Part shown: piece after piece, positions 9,136 to 18,587 of the stretch
Numbering within the stretch: position 1 is the first letter of the stretch
Layout: every line of letters starts with the position of its first letter
Assembly (NCBI GenBank): GCA_016432725.1
Contig: JACJDG010000003.1
Coordinates: forward strand, 6,230,001-6,294,000
DNA length: 64,000 nt
Reading direction: 5' to 3'
DNA from: Streptomyces sp. DHE7-1
GTDB taxonomy: Bacteria; Actinomycetota; Actinomycetes; Streptomycetales; Streptomycetaceae
Notes under the pieces: model-generated
Seen by the model: the letters and a program-made list of their open reading frames with translations, nothing else
Database searches by the model: none
What the model was told of the DNA's origin: nothing
Translations under genes and position numbers: made by a program

Positions 9136-9955
9136 TGCTCTCCTAGTAGTCGGTCCAGCAGGTCCCGTGTGTCCTCGGGCGTCAGGGCCTGCGAGCGCAG
9201 CATCGCACACTTCTGCGTAAGGATGGCCACCTCGTCCGGATCGGCGATCAGCTGGCTGCCGCGCTGCGTCTCCGTGTAGGCGAGCCGCTGATGTTCGGGG
9301 TCTCCAACAGGACGAACGGGCCGTCGAGCGAGGCGTGCGTCGAGCGGTCCAGCGGCAGTACCTGGACCATCAGACCGGGCAGTTCCGAGCACCTGAGCAG
9401 ATGGCGCAGTTGCTCGGTCCAGACGCCCCTGCCGCCGATCGGAGCACGCACCACCGGCTCCCAGATCACGAAGCAGGTGATCGGAGCTTCCTTGTGGTGC
9501 AGGATCGCCTGACGTTCGAGGCGGGCCTCCACCAACTGCGTGACCTCGTCGTCGCCGTAGACCGGGACACGGCTGCCGAAGACCGACCGCGCGTACGAGG
9601 CCGTCTGCAGCAGACCGGGCACGACCTGGTTCTCGTACGACGAGATCGCGATGGCGGCCCGTTCCTGGTCGAGGAACTCCTCCGCCCACATGGGAACCAG
9701 GTCCACCTCAGGCATCCTGCTGAGCGCGACGGACAACGCGCCCCTGGTGTCGCGGAGTTCGTCCAACTGCTCCGCCAGATCCGGCTTCAGCGGGCGTCTG
9801 CCCTGCTCGATCGAGGCGATCTGCTGCTCGCCGACGACGAACCGCTCGCCCAGCGACCTCTGCGTGTACCCGGCGGCCTCGCGGTGGAGGGCGAGCAGCG
9901 CACCCACCATCCGCATCGCCGAGGCGTTCCTCCGTGCCCGTCGGCTCGTTCCCAT
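9132..9955 (-). CDS. XRE-family regulator with DUF5753 (one apparent frameshift)
   Basis: ATG at 9955 with GGGGAG nine bases upstream. The HTH_31-type DNA-binding domain is at about residues 15-70 (ALHREAAGYTQRSLGERFVV, QQIASIEQGRRPLKPDLAEQ). The DUF5753 ligand-like domain follows with the typical YENQVVPGLLQTASYAR, GEQ-like VVGEQQ earlier, and LMVQVLPLD. At the G run 9297-9300 the frame shifts; the continuation EHQRLAYTETQRGSQLIADP is the conserved C-terminus and stops at 9132. It heads the two-gene unit with DUF397. The upstream 9956-10233 stretch holds the divergent promoters to the PEP-mutase-like gene and no further ORF that I trust. Confidence 0.85.
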
Positions 9956-10233
9956 GCGGTCGAACTCCCCACCCTCGTGCCCGCGTTCACCATCCAGCAC
10001 CCGTACAAACGAGCTGTACGTGAGCAGGTGGCGGCGGACCCGGACCCGCGCTGGGCGGGACGGCTCACCGAGTGACGTTTCTGCGGTGAACCCGTTCGGC
10101 CAACGGGGTGAGTAAAGCCCGTGCATGGCGATGGTCAGCCATCCGTCTAGGGAATCTTTCGACTCGGTAAAGGGCGTCGAGACGCGGAGACCTCCACGGG
10201 TCCGCGTCACCCACCCACAGAAGGAGCCGGACC

Positions 10234-11095
10234 TTGACCTACGGGAAGAAACTGCGCGAGCGGATCGCCGGGCCCGGGACCACACCGCTGATCGGCGTGT
10301 ACGACATGTACTCGGCCTCGATCGCGGCCAAGCACTACGACGGGATGTTCGTCTCGGGCTTCGGCTTCGCGGCCTCGTACTACGGCCTGCCGGACATCGG
10401 GTTCATCGCCTGGCCCGACATGGTGGCCTTCGTCCAGCGGCTGCGGGCGCGTTCCCGCACCACCACCTGCTCGTCGACATCGACGACGGCTACGTCGACC
10501 CGGAGGTCGCCTGTCACGTCGTCGAGGGGCTGGAACGGATCGGTGCCTCCGGGGTGATCCTGGAGGACCAGAAGCGGCCCCGCCGCTGCGGGCACGCCGA
10601 CGGCAAGCAGGTGCTGCCGCTGGACGAGTACCTGGAGAAGCTGGAGAAGGTCCTGGCCACCCGGCAGGACCTCGTGGTCGTCGCCCGCACGGACGCCACC
10701 GACGAGCACGACATCCTGCACCGCGCCGAGCGGCTCGCCGCGACCGACGCCGACGTGGTGCTGGTCGACGGGGTGCGCAGCGTCGAGTGGATCGGGCGGA
10801 TCCGCGAGGTCACCGGGGCAAGCCGCTGCTGTTCAACCAGATCGCCGGCGGCAAGTCGCCCCGCCTGTCGCTCGGCGAACTGTCCGACCTCGGTGTGGAC
10901 GTGGCCATCTACAGCACGCCCTGCCTGTTCGCCGCGCACCAGGCCATGGACTCCGCGCTCACCGAACTCAAGGCGGCCGACGGGCGGTTGCCGCGGGTGG
11001 ACCCGGCGGGCGGGGTCGGCGTGCACGCGTCGACCACGCTGCTGGAGCGCAACATCGCCCGCGAGCGGTCACGGCCCGAGGGCGTGGGCGTGTGA
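10234..11095 (+). CDS. Isocitrate lyase/PEP mutase family enzyme (two apparent frameshifts)
   Basis: The start is TTG at 10234 (MTYGKKLRERIAGPG) with AAGGAG eight bases upstream. It is a TIM-barrel enzyme of the isocitrate lyase/PEP mutase superfamily of about 286 residues: GVYDMYSASIAAKHYDGMFV, HLLVDIDDGYVDPEVA (metal-binding Asp), GVILEDQKRPRRCGHADGK (active-site loop with the CGH signature), VVVARTDAT, and LFNQIAGGKSPRLS. The frame changes near 10455 and at the G run 10814-10817, where one extra base restores VTGGKPLLFNQ. The family includes carboxyphosphonoenolpyruvate mutases and 2-methylisocitrate lyases; the exact C-C or C-P bond is not clear. It overlaps the next small gene by four bases (GTGA). 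Confidence 0.78.
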
Positions 11096-11361
11096 GGCGT
11101 GCGGCGTCCCGGCCGACGGTGGCCGCGGTGCTCACGGCGGCGGTGCTCGGGGCCGGTGCCGTGCCCGCGGTCGCCTCGGCGTCCGCGTCCGAAAGCCTGA
11201 TCACCGTCATCGACAACTCGCGGGCGGACTCCATCCTGGAGGTCGACCGCGCGGGCAACCTGCAGGCCGGCAGCGGCACCGCGGGCAGCGACCACGACGG
11301 CAGCGCAGTGGACGTGGTCGAGGCCCTGGCCGGCGCCGACGGCCGGCGGGAGGAAGGCTGA
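11092..11361 (+). CDS. Small secreted protein, unknown function
   Basis: GTG at 11092 overlaps the stop of the preceding gene. The 89-residue product has a clear signal peptide (RRAAS, then a hydrophobic run to VPAVASASA) and a short mature part, SESLITVIDNSRADSILEVD, followed by a Gly/Ser-rich tail. I do not recognise a family. Translational coupling supports expression as part of the PEP-mutase unit. Confidence 0.55.
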   Translation: MRRAASRPTVAAVLTAAVLGAGAVPAVASASASESLITVIDNSRADSILEVDRAGNLQAGSGTAGSDHDGSAVDVVEALAGADGRREEG

Positions 11362-11494
11362 GGGGCGACGCGGGAACGCGGTGACGCAGGACGACGGCCG
11401 GGCACCCCGTACGGGAGGTGCCCGGCCGGGCGTCCGCGGGTGGGGCGCCGCGACCGGCCCGCCGGTACGGGCGGGCCGGCTCGGTCGGGCTCGG

Positions 11495-12983
11495 TCAGGT
11501 CTGGAGCCGCTCGGTGTCCGCCGCTCCGGGTGGGGGAGGGCGTCGGCGGACTCGCGGCGGCGCACCCACCGCCGCCCGTCGGAGACGGCGAGCAGCGCGT
11601 ACAGCGCGCCCGCGGACAGGGCGCCGGCGAGCCAGGACAGGTCGATACCGTGCAGGCGCAGCGAGAGCGGGCCCCGCAGCGCGGCCACCGAACCGTCCAT
11701 GAACAGCCAGGTGCAGAGCACCCCGACGGCGAAGGCGAGGATCGCGCGCCAGCGCACGTCGGGCAGCCGGCGGCTGCCGACGGCGTCGAAGAGGTGGTCG
11801 AACGAGGTCACCTTCCGCTCGACCACGCCGTAGTGCACCAGGACGATCGCCGCCCACGGCGCGACCCAGCCGACCAGGCCGGCGAGCCAGGCGTCGAGGA
11901 CACCGGCGATGTCGTCCTGGAGGACGAAGAAGACGCAGGCCACGAAGGCGACGGCTCCGACGGCGATGGTCAGCGGGCGGCGGCCGGCCCGGATGTCGAG
12001 GGTCTGGGCGGCCATGCTGAACGAGTAGATGTTGAGCACGTTGGTGGCGACGGGACCGTGCAGCACCAGCAGCAGGACCGGTATCGCGAGTCCGCCGTAG
12101 TTGTCCACGATGAGCTGCCCGGGGTCGACCGAGCCGTTCTTGGTGGCGAGCGTGGCGCCCAGGAGACCGAGCCACACGACGGGGATGATCTGCCCGGCGA
12201 CGCTGGCGCCGTACAGCTTGCGCCGGGACGCGGCCGGACTGACGAAGCGGGCGTAGTCGCCGGCGTAGGTGAACCAGGTGATGCCCCAGCCGATGCCGAT
12301 GGCGGTCATGACGATCGACATGGCGCTGATCCGTGCGGTGCCGGTCAGAGCGCCGCCGGCCGGGCCCGCGTAGCCCCAGTCGATGTGCAGGAAGAACCAG
12401 GCGAAGACCGACATGAGCGCCAGCACGGCCAGGGTCGGCGGTACCGTCCAGCGTTCGAAGGCGGCGATGGCGCGGTAGCCGGCCAGCGAGACGGCGACCT
12501 GGACCGCCATGACCAGGGCGGCGACGACGATCTTGACCGCCGTGTTGCCGGCGTGCGGGTCGAGTGCGCCGATCCTGCCGAGCAGGGCCACCACGAGGTC
12601 GAGCACGATCCAGGTGTTCACCGCGCACCAGCCGACCACGACGACCGCCTGGACGGCCGTCGGCAGGTAGTTGCCGCGCCGTCCGAACACGGCCCGCCCG
12701 ATCACCATTCCGGTCGCGCCGGTGCGCTGGCCGAGCAGGACGAAGAAGCCGAACACGGCCATCCCGACCAGGTTGCCCAGGACGAGCACGGTCATGGTGT
12801 CCCACAGGCCCAGTCCCATGGTGACGCCGAGGGCGCCGAGGACCCAGTTGATGGGGGCGATGTTGGCACCCGCCCATATCCAGAACTGGCCGCTGATCCT
12901 TGCGTTGCGCCCCGAGGCGGGGAGGGGCGGAGGTCTTCCTCCAGGTCCTGGAGGCCTCCCGCCCTTTCCTCGGTGGTGGTCAT
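11495..12983 (-). CDS. NCS1 nucleobase:cation symporter (apparent frameshifts)
   Basis: ATG at 12983 (MTTTEERAGGLQDLEEDLRP). At the G run 12919-12922 the frame shifts and continues as ASGRNARISGQFWIWAGANI, the conserved NCS1 opening. About twelve membrane helices follow, with family landmarks GWCAVNTWIVLD, TWFTYAGDYARF and NVLNIYSFSMAAQTL. It should import a nucleobase or a related compound such as hydantoin, cytosine or allantoin with Na+ or H+. Near 11535 the frame probably shifts again to end GAADTERLQT at 11495; otherwise the ORF runs far into the neighbour. It is convergent with the PEP-mutase unit. Confidence 0.85.
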
Positions 12984-13353
12984 CCGGGTTCCTTTCGCTG
13001 GACCCGGCGCGTGCGACGGGCCATTGACTCACACCTTCGACCGACGGGGTCTCCGACGGTTGTTGCACGTGTAGTTGAGCGCGTCACGAGAGGACGGATT
13101 GTAGGACGTGACCGATCGTCGGCGGACCCCTGATCGCTGATCGGAGGGGACGGCGCCCGGAGGCCGGCCGCCGCCGGCCGGAGCGGGTCGCGCCGCCGGC
13201 CCGGACGCGGCCGCACGTCCCCCGTACAGCCCAGCGGGGACTCTGTGCGCCGGAATACATCCGCGCGGTGTGGTGCTCTGGGATGAGCGGTGCTTGATCG
13301 GTGCCCGGGTGGCCGTACGGCGGGGGCCGGGCGTGGTGAAGGGCTGGTGGGCG
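12984..13353. other. Divergent intergenic region, no gene seen
   Basis: This stretch lies between the permease start and the carboxylesterase start and must carry both promoters. I see AT-richer patches around 13035-13110 (GGTTGTTGCACGTGTAGTTG) but no convincing -35/-10 pair, operator or RNA gene. Confidence 0.4.
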
Positions 13354-14925
13354 ATGACGGCAGAGCAGCCGGCGGGCCCCGTGGTCGGGACACCCCACGG
13401 GGCGGTACGCGGCCGGTACGAGCGCGGTGTCGCGGTGTTCCGGGGGATCCCCTACGCCGCTCCGCCCTTCGGGCCCCGCCGGTTCCGGCCACCCGAGCCG
13501 CCCGAGCCGTGGGACGGGGTGCGGGACGCCGGTGCCTTCGGGCCGACGGCGCCGAAACCGGCGTACTCCGAGGCCTTCGCCCGGTACCTCTCCGATCCCG
13601 TGGTCGCCGGTGACGACTGCCTCAACCTCAACGTGTGGACCCCGGAGCCGGGCCCGGGCGCCCGTCTGCCGGTCCTGGTGTGGCTGCATGGCGGTGCCCT
13701 GACCAGGGGATCCTCCGCCGTGCCCGTCTACGGCGGGCACGCGTTCGCACGGGACGGGGTGGTGCTCGTCTCGGTCAACTACCGGCTCGGGGTCGAGGGC
13801 TACGGCCTGTTCCCGGACGCGCCGCCCAACCCCGGCCTGCGCGACCAGCTTGCCGCGCTGCGCTGGGTGCGCGACAGCGTCGCCGCGTTCGGCGGCGACC
13901 CGGACAACGTCACCCTGTGCGGGCAGTCCGCCGGCGCGATCAGCGTCGGCGCCCTGATCGCCGCACCCCAGGCCCAGGGCCTGTTCCGGCGGGCGGTGCT
14001 GCAGAGCGGCGCGCCGGAGTTCTCGGAGCGCGACCGGGTGCGGCGGATGGTCCGCCGGATGGCCGGGCGGCTGAGGATCCCGGCCACCGCCGAGGCCTTC
14101 GCCGCCGTCGACCGGGCACTGCTGCTGCGCACCCAGGCAGAGGTGAGCCGGCTGAGCAGCCCCGTGCTGGGCGGCCCCGCCTTCGGCATCGTCGTCGACG
14201 GGGACCTCGTGCCCCGCGACCCGCTCCAGGCCCTGATCGATGGCGAGGCGGCCCGGGGCGCGGACCTGCTCATGGGCTGGACCCGGGACGAGTACCGGCT
14301 GTGGCTGGTGCCCGGCGGGCTCGTCGAGCGCGTCGACCGGCTCGGCACGGTCGCCCTGGCCGGGGCGATGGCCCGCTGCCACGCCGGCCACGACGTGCCC
14401 CGCGGCTACCGCGCCGCGCGTCCCGGCGCCGGCACCGCCGAGGTAGTCGGCCAGATGGTCACCGACCACCTGCTCCGGCTGCCGCTGCACCGGCTCGCCG
14501 ACGCCCGCCCGGGCAGCTCGTACCTGTACGAGTTCGCCTGGCCGTCCCAGGTCCCCGGGCTCGGCGCCTGTCACGCGCTCGAACTCGGCTTCGTCTTCGA
14601 CACCGGGGAGGTCCCGGAGTCGGTCAAGCTGGCCGGGGCGGGCGCGCCGCGGGAGCTGTGTCACGCGATGCACTCGGCCTGGGTGCGGTTCGCCGCGACC
14701 GGGGACCCCGGCTGGCAGGCCTGGGACGCCACGCACCCGGTGCGGATCTTCGACGGCGGCGAGCCGTGTGTCGCCCACGGTCCGCGCGACAGCGAACTCG
14801 CGCTGTGGCCGGTCACGCCCGCCATCCCGGAGCCGGCGTCCGCCTCCGGCGTCAGGGCACCCGGAGCCGCACGGGCCTCCGCGGTACGACGCCTGCGCCG
14901 CTCGGTCACCGCCCGACGCCGATGA
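13354..14925 (+). CDS. Carboxylesterase/lipase family protein (type B)
   Basis: A 523-residue intact alpha/beta hydrolase of the carboxylesterase B family, with start ATG at 13354. It has the family order: RGIPYAAPPFGPRRFRPP, DDCLNLNVWTP, LVWLHGGALTRGS (oxyanion hole), GGDPDNVTLCGQSAGAISV with the nucleophile Ser near residue 190, the acid in the ADLLMGWTRDEYRLW region, and GACHALELGFVFD with the catalytic His near residue 407. The nucleophile elbow is GQSAGA instead of the usual GESAGG. No signal peptide, so it is probably cytoplasmic. Upstream GTGs at 13270-13330 extend the frame but lack support. Confidence 0.88.
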   Translation: MTAEQPAGPVVGTPHGAVRGRYERGVAVFRGIPYAAPPFGPRRFRPPEPPEPWDGVRDAGAFGPTAPKPAYSEAFARYLSDPVVAGDDCLNLNVWTPEPGPGARLPVLVWLHGGALTRGSSAVPVYGGHAFARDGVVLVSVNYRLGVEGYGLFPDAPPNPGLRDQLAALRWVRDSVAAFGGDPDNVTLCGQSAGAISVGALIAAPQAQGLFRRAVLQSGAPEFSERDRVRRMVRRMAGRLRIPATAEAFAAVDRALLLRTQAEVSRLSSPVLGGPAFGIVVDGDLVPRDPLQALIDGEAARGADLLMGWTRDEYRLWLVPGGLVERVDRLGTVALAGAMARCHAGHDVPRGYRAARPGAGTAEVVGQMVTDHLLRLPLHRLADARPGSSYLYEFAWPSQVPGLGACHALELGFVFDTGEVPESVKLAGAGAPRELCHAMHSAWVRFAATGDPGWQAWDATHPVRIFDGGEPCVAHGPRDSELALWPVTPAIPEPASASGVRAPGAARASAVRRLRRSVTARRR

Positions 14926-14935
14926 CGGCGCGCAC

Positions 14936-14962
14936 GGTGCCGGTGCCGCGGCCTCCGGCACC
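14936..14962 (+). terminator. Terminator-like hairpin after the carboxylesterase
   Basis: GGTGCCGG and CCGGCACC pair perfectly over 8 bp around an 11-base loop, starting 11 bases after the stop codon of the carboxylesterase. It has no T tract. Confidence 0.45.
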
Positions 14963-15363
14963 GACCCGGTGACGTGTCTCGTTCAGGCCGGTGACGGGCG
15001 GTGGCCGCGCGGCACCGGTGGGTGTTCCGGGGGTGCTCGGCGAGCTCCGCTCGGACGCCGTCCGGCGTCGGTGCGGCCGCGTGCGGTGTCGGTGGGTCCG
15101 GGAGGGCGTGATGACCGGTGGCGTGGGGTGCTGGTCGGGTTGGGTCGGGGGTGGGGCGGTGGCCGTGTGGCGCCGGTGCGGCTTCGGGAGCGCCGGGCGC
15201 GCTCCGCTCGCAGGCGGCACGGGGTGCGGTGCCTGTGCCGGTGGGTTCGGCGGGGGCACGACGGGTCAGCCGCGCGGTGCCGGGATGACGGTGTGATGGC
15301 TGTTGGCGGCGATGGCGGGCCGCGGCGTCGGCAGGGGCCGCGGGGGCGGTCGGAGTGGCCCGC
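14963..15363. other. GC-rich noncoding stretch with a G-quadruplex motif
   Basis: About 400 bases lie between the carboxylesterase hairpin and mmuM. The strand is markedly G/T over C/A and no frame shows normal codon bias. At 15137-15156 there is GGGTTGGGTCGGGGGTGGGG, four G runs separated by 1-2 bases, a textbook G-quadruplex sequence on the plus strand. CCGGTG(T/C)GG-like words recur but no clean tandem repeat is seen. Confidence 0.5.
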
Positions 15364-16293
15364 TCACACCACCCGCGCGATCTCGGCGATCCCCTGCGGT
15401 CCCACCCGGCAGCAGCCGCCGATCAGGCGGGCCCCGGCGTCGCGCCACTCCACGGCATGGCCGGCGCCGAACCGGGAGCGGCCGGTCCAGACGCGTGCCC
15501 GCGGGTCCCAGGCCTCCCCGCTGTTGGGGTAGACGACGACCGGCTTCCCGGTGACCCGGGCCGCGACGCCGATCGCGTACGGCACGTCCTCCGGCGCGCA
15601 GCAGTTCACACCGACCGCGATGATCTCGTCGGCCTCCGCGGCGTGCGCGAACGCCTCTTCCAGCGACTGGCCGGCGCGCGTACGCCCGCCCTCGACGGTG
15701 TACGAGAGCCAGGCGGGCACCCCCAGCCCCCGCACCGCCCGCACCAGCGCCGCTCCCTCGTCGGCGTCCGGGACCGTCTCCAGGGCCAGCGCGTCCGGCG
15801 CGGCCGCGGCCAGGATCTCCAGCCGGGGCCGGTGGAACCGTTCCAGTTCCCCGGCGCTCAGCCCGTAGCGTCCCCGGTACTCGGAGCCGTCCGCGAGCAT
15901 CGCCCCGTACGGACCGGCCGAGGCCGCCACCCACAACGGGCGGACGGCTCCGGCCGCCCGCGCCCGCCGGGCCGCCTCCCGGGCCAGTTCCACGCTGAGC
16001 GCCAGCAGCCGCGCCGCCCTCGCCCGGCCGATCCCGCGCCTGCCGAACCCCTCGAAGCTGGCCTGGTAGCTGGCGGTGATCGCCACGCTCGCACCGGCGT
16101 CGAAGTAGGCGAGGTGCGCGTCCGTGATCGCCTCGGGCCGATCGGCCAGCAGCCGTGCCGACCACAGCTCGTCACTCAGGTCGTACCCGGAGGCCTCGAG
16201 CTGGTTGGACATCCCGCCGTCGAGCACGACCGCTCCCGCGGCGAGGGCTTCGGCGAGGCCGGGACGCGTGCTGCCGGACGTGCTGCTGGTCAT
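15364..16293 (-). CDS. mmuM: Homocysteine S-methyltransferase
   Basis: A 309-residue intact protein, with start ATG at 16293. It transfers a methyl group from S-methylmethionine (or AdoMet) to homocysteine to make methionine. Family landmarks are AAGAVVLDGGMSNQLEASG at the N-terminus, ASVAITASYQASFEGF, ALETVPDADEGAALV, and the zinc ligands in GVNCCAPEDV and LIGGCCRVGP near the C-terminus (one Cys in the first motif, two in the second). It is a stand-alone gene, divergent from the DUF2264 remnant. Confidence 0.92.
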   Translation of the reverse strand: MTSSTSGSTRPGLAEALAAGAVVLDGGMSNQLEASGYDLSDELWSARLLADRPEAITDAHLAYFDAGASVAITASYQASFEGFGRRGIGRARAARLLALSVELAREAARRARAAGAVRPLWVAASAGPYGAMLADGSEYRGRYGLSAGELERFHRPRLEILAAAAPDALALETVPDADEGAALVRAVRGLGVPAWLSYTVEGGRTRAGQSLEEAFAHAAEADEIIAVGVNCCAPEDVPYAIGVAARVTGKPVVVYPNSGEAWDPRARVWTGRSRFGAGHAVEWRDAGARLIGGCCRVGPQGIAEIARVV

Positions 16294-16350
16294 GTCTCGA
16301 CGCTAGTCCACGCGCCTCCCGCGCACAGCGCGCGCGTCCGCGCAACAGGG

Positions 16351-16366
16351 TGGAAAGCGCTTCCCG
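16351..16366. promoter_or_regulatory. LacI-type operator-like palindrome
   Basis: TGGAAAGCGCTTCCCG contains the central AGCGCT of LacI-family operators, with near-symmetric GGAA/TTCC flanks (one mismatch). It lies 60-70 bases before the first recognisable codons of a DUF2264-like fragment and could be the surviving control site of a sugar-utilisation gene. Confidence 0.4.
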
Positions 16367-16429
16367 CAAGCGGTACGGTCTCGGGTCGGCCGGGGACGGC
16401 ACCACGCGCCCCCGCCGGCCCGGTCCGCG

Positions 16430-17011
16430 AGGAACGGCAGCGAGGACGTCCGCTACGACCCGTACTACACGCGGTTCGCGTACTCGACGGTCACGCGCCC
16501 CCTGGCGTCCCCGCCCGACAACAGCGTCACGGTCGGCGGCGACCCCGGCCGCTCGGACATCGTGCCGCTGGGTACGGGGGAGGACTGGGCGGCCTCCCGG
16601 CACACCGTGGCGTCCGGTGCGACGGTGACCAGCCTGGTCGTGGCCGACGGGGCGGTGGAGGTGCGAGCCCATCTGGTGACGGGAGCGGAGCCCGGCACCG
16701 AGGTGCGCGTCACCGGGTGGGCGCCGGGAAAGGACGAGCGGGCCGAACTGGTCCCGGCGTACGGCCTGTCGGACGGCCCGGCCCTCTCCGGCGTGACGGG
16801 TGACGGTCCGACCCTGTTCGTCGCCCTCGCGCGGCTCACCGCGGAACCCGGCCCCGTGCCGCTGGGCGATCTGGTGGCCGTCGAGGTGCGGGAGGGCCGT
16901 GACCTGACCGTCCGATGGGCCACGGGCCGGGCGGCCGGACGGTTCCGGTTCGCGCCGCGCGAGAACTCGGTTGCCGCCTTGGGCGACCGTGCCCAAGACT
17001 CCACCGCATGA
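16430..17011 (+). pseudogene. C-terminal remnant of a DUF2264-like protein
   Basis: From about 16430 the frame encodes a protein C-terminus without any start: RNGSEDVRYDPYYTRFAYST, then PPDNSVTVGGDPGRSDIVPLG and about 150 further residues ending DRAQDSTA at 17011. The YYTRFAYST and PDNSV words recall DUF2264 proteins, which belong to polysaccharide-use loci and are far longer. I see only the last third, preceded directly by a LacI-type palindrome, so the N-terminal part seems deleted. An ATG at 16562 could still start a shorter product. Its stop overlaps the next ATG by four bases. Confidence 0.45.
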
Positions 17012-17376
17012 CTTCCAAGATCCGCCACGTCACCATCGCCTGCGCCGACGCCTACGCCCTCGGTGCCTTCTGGTCGAAGGTGCTGGACCAGCCGCTGCAC
17101 GAGGACGACCACCCCGGTGACCCGGAGGCGCTGATCGAGGGCGCGGGGCTGCTGTTCGTGACCGTGCCCGAACGCAAGACGGTCAGGAACCGGCTGCACC
17201 TCGACCTCCAGCCGCAGGACCGCACCCGGGACGAGGAGGCCGAGCGGGTGATCGCCCTCGGCGCCACCCTGGTCGACGACCGGCGCAGGCCCGACGGCAC
17301 CGGCTGGGTGGTGCTCGCCGACCCGGAAGGCAACGAGTTCTGCGTGGAGCGCAGCGCGGCCGAGCGCGCCGGGTAG
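17008..17376 (+). CDS. VOC family protein
   Basis: A 122-residue VOC protein beginning MTSKIRHVTIACADAYALG at an ATG that overlaps the preceding stop (ATGA). It has the FWSKVLDQPL turn, RLHLDLQPQDR, GATLVDDRR and VLADPEGNEFCVE, typical of small glyoxalase-like binding proteins. Candidate metal ligands are His in RHVTI or LHLDL and Glu near the end. The substrate is unknown. Confidence 0.8.
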   Translation: MTSKIRHVTIACADAYALGAFWSKVLDQPLHEDDHPGDPEALIEGAGLLFVTVPERKTVRNRLHLDLQPQDRTRDEEAERVIALGATLVDDRRRPDGTGWVVLADPEGNEFCVERSAAERAG

Positions 17377-17428
17377 GGCGCGGACACTTCGGCCGCCGCC
17401 GAAGCGATGCGGACCTAGCGTGCTCCGT

Positions 17429-17887
17429 ATGAGCGACACCGAACAGGAAACGCCCGCACGGGCCGTCACCGCCATGGTCGGGCACGTGCTGGCCCTGGCC
17501 GCCGGATGGACCGCCTGGGACGGCACCCCGGTCCGCACCGACGGCCGCGTGTACACCCCGCACAAGGCGATCCGCAGGGTCGCCGACCACCTCGTCGACC
17601 ATCTGGCCGAACTGGAGGCCCGGCTGGCGGGCGAGGATCCCCAGCCGGACCACTGGCACGCCTCCGCGAGCACCACGGCCGCGGACCTGGCCCCCTTCAC
17701 CGCCGACGACCTCGACGAGGCCCGCAGCCGCCTCACCCGGCTCGCCCGGATCTGGGCCGTGCGCCTGGACGCGCTGACCGCCGAACAGCTCGACGCCTCG
17801 CCCGGTGAGGGCTGGACCTTCCGCGAACTGGCCCACCACGTGGCGGAGTCCACGTACTACGCGGACGCGGTCGGGGACCTCTCGTGA
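17429..17887 (+). CDS. DinB/maleylpyruvate-isomerase-like four-helix protein
   Basis: The start is ATG at 17429; TAGCGT at 17416-17421 as a -10 box implies a leaderless message. The 152-residue product is helical, with KAIRRVADHLVDHLAELEARL, the PDHWHAS motif and TFRELAHHVAESTYYADAVG near the end. The His pattern matches DinB-type metal-binding bundles. These often act as mycothiol-dependent enzymes in actinomycetes, but the substrate is not evident. It is convergent with the TetR gene. Confidence 0.65.
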   Translation: MSDTEQETPARAVTAMVGHVLALAAGWTAWDGTPVRTDGRVYTPHKAIRRVADHLVDHLAELEARLAGEDPQPDHWHASASTTAADLAPFTADDLDEARSRLTRLARIWAVRLDALTAEQLDASPGEGWTFRELAHHVAESTYYADAVGDLS

Positions 17888-17920
17888 CCGCACGCGCCCA
17901 TGCCGCCGTGGCTGCTCCGC

Positions 17921-18504
17921 TCAGCCTGCGGCCCCCGCCTCCCGGGGCCAGTGGGTGAGGGCGATGTGGAGCGCCTCCACCGCCTTGTCCCAGGAGGCCC
18001 GTACGTCGCGGGGGCGCCGAAGCCGCCGGTGGACTCCAGGACGCAGTAGCCGTGGAAGGTGCTCCGCAACAGGCGTACGGCGTCGGTGAGGTCGGGCTCG
18101 GCCAGGCCGTAGGCACGGAGCATGCCGTAGGTGATCTCGGCGGTGCGGCGCAGGGCGGGGGAGCCGGCGACCAGGCTCTGGTCGATCTGGATCTGGGTGG
18201 CCGCGTAGCGTCCGGGGTGCTCAAGGGCGTAGGCCCGGTAGGCGCCCGCGAAGGCGGTCAGCGCGTCCCGGCCCGCCCGCCCCGCCACCGCGTCCGCGAT
18301 CCGGTCGATCAGCTCGCCGCCCGCGTGCAGCGCCAGCCGGGAGCGCAGGTCGTTCAGGTTGCGGACGTGCGAGTACAGGCTCGCGTCCTTCACCCCGAAG
18401 CGCCGGGCCAGCGCCGACAGGGAGACGTTCCCGAAGCCCGCCTCGTCGGCGAGTTCGGCGGCGGCCACGACGATCCGGTCGACGGTGAGTCCCGCACGGG
18501 CCAT
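17921..18504 (-). CDS. TetR/AcrR family regulator (one apparent frameshift)
   Basis: ATG at 18504 with a strong AAGGAGGAGG site. The DNA-binding domain is at residues 8-55: VDRIVVAAAELADEAGFGNV, ALARRFGVKDASLYSHVRN. The ligand domain follows, with YAATQIQIDQSLVAGSPALR and LRSTFHGYCVLESTGGFGAP. At the five-G run 18010-18014 the frame breaks; one more base gives RDVRASWDKAVEALHIALTH and a stop at 17921, the normal TetR_C end, about 195 residues. It lies 83 bases after lacZ on the same strand, but the good ribosome site suggests independent translation. Confidence 0.85.
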
Positions 18505-18587
18505 GGGCCACCTCCTCCTTGGACGCCCAGCCGGCGTCCCAGGGTATCCAGGACGCCCCCTGGGGCCCGCGCGGATCGGGGCGTCCG

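Noticed and set aside
10909..11494. Extension of the NCS1 permease beyond 11495
   Set aside because: The extra 200 codons are Arg/Pro/Ala-rich, lie opposite the PEP-mutase end and the small secreted gene, and are explained by a frame break near 11535.
14906..15259. Pro/Arg-rich 117-codon minus-strand ORF in the carboxylesterase-mmuM gap
   Set aside because: Low-complexity, poor codon bias, no ribosome site, and it overlaps the carboxylesterase end.
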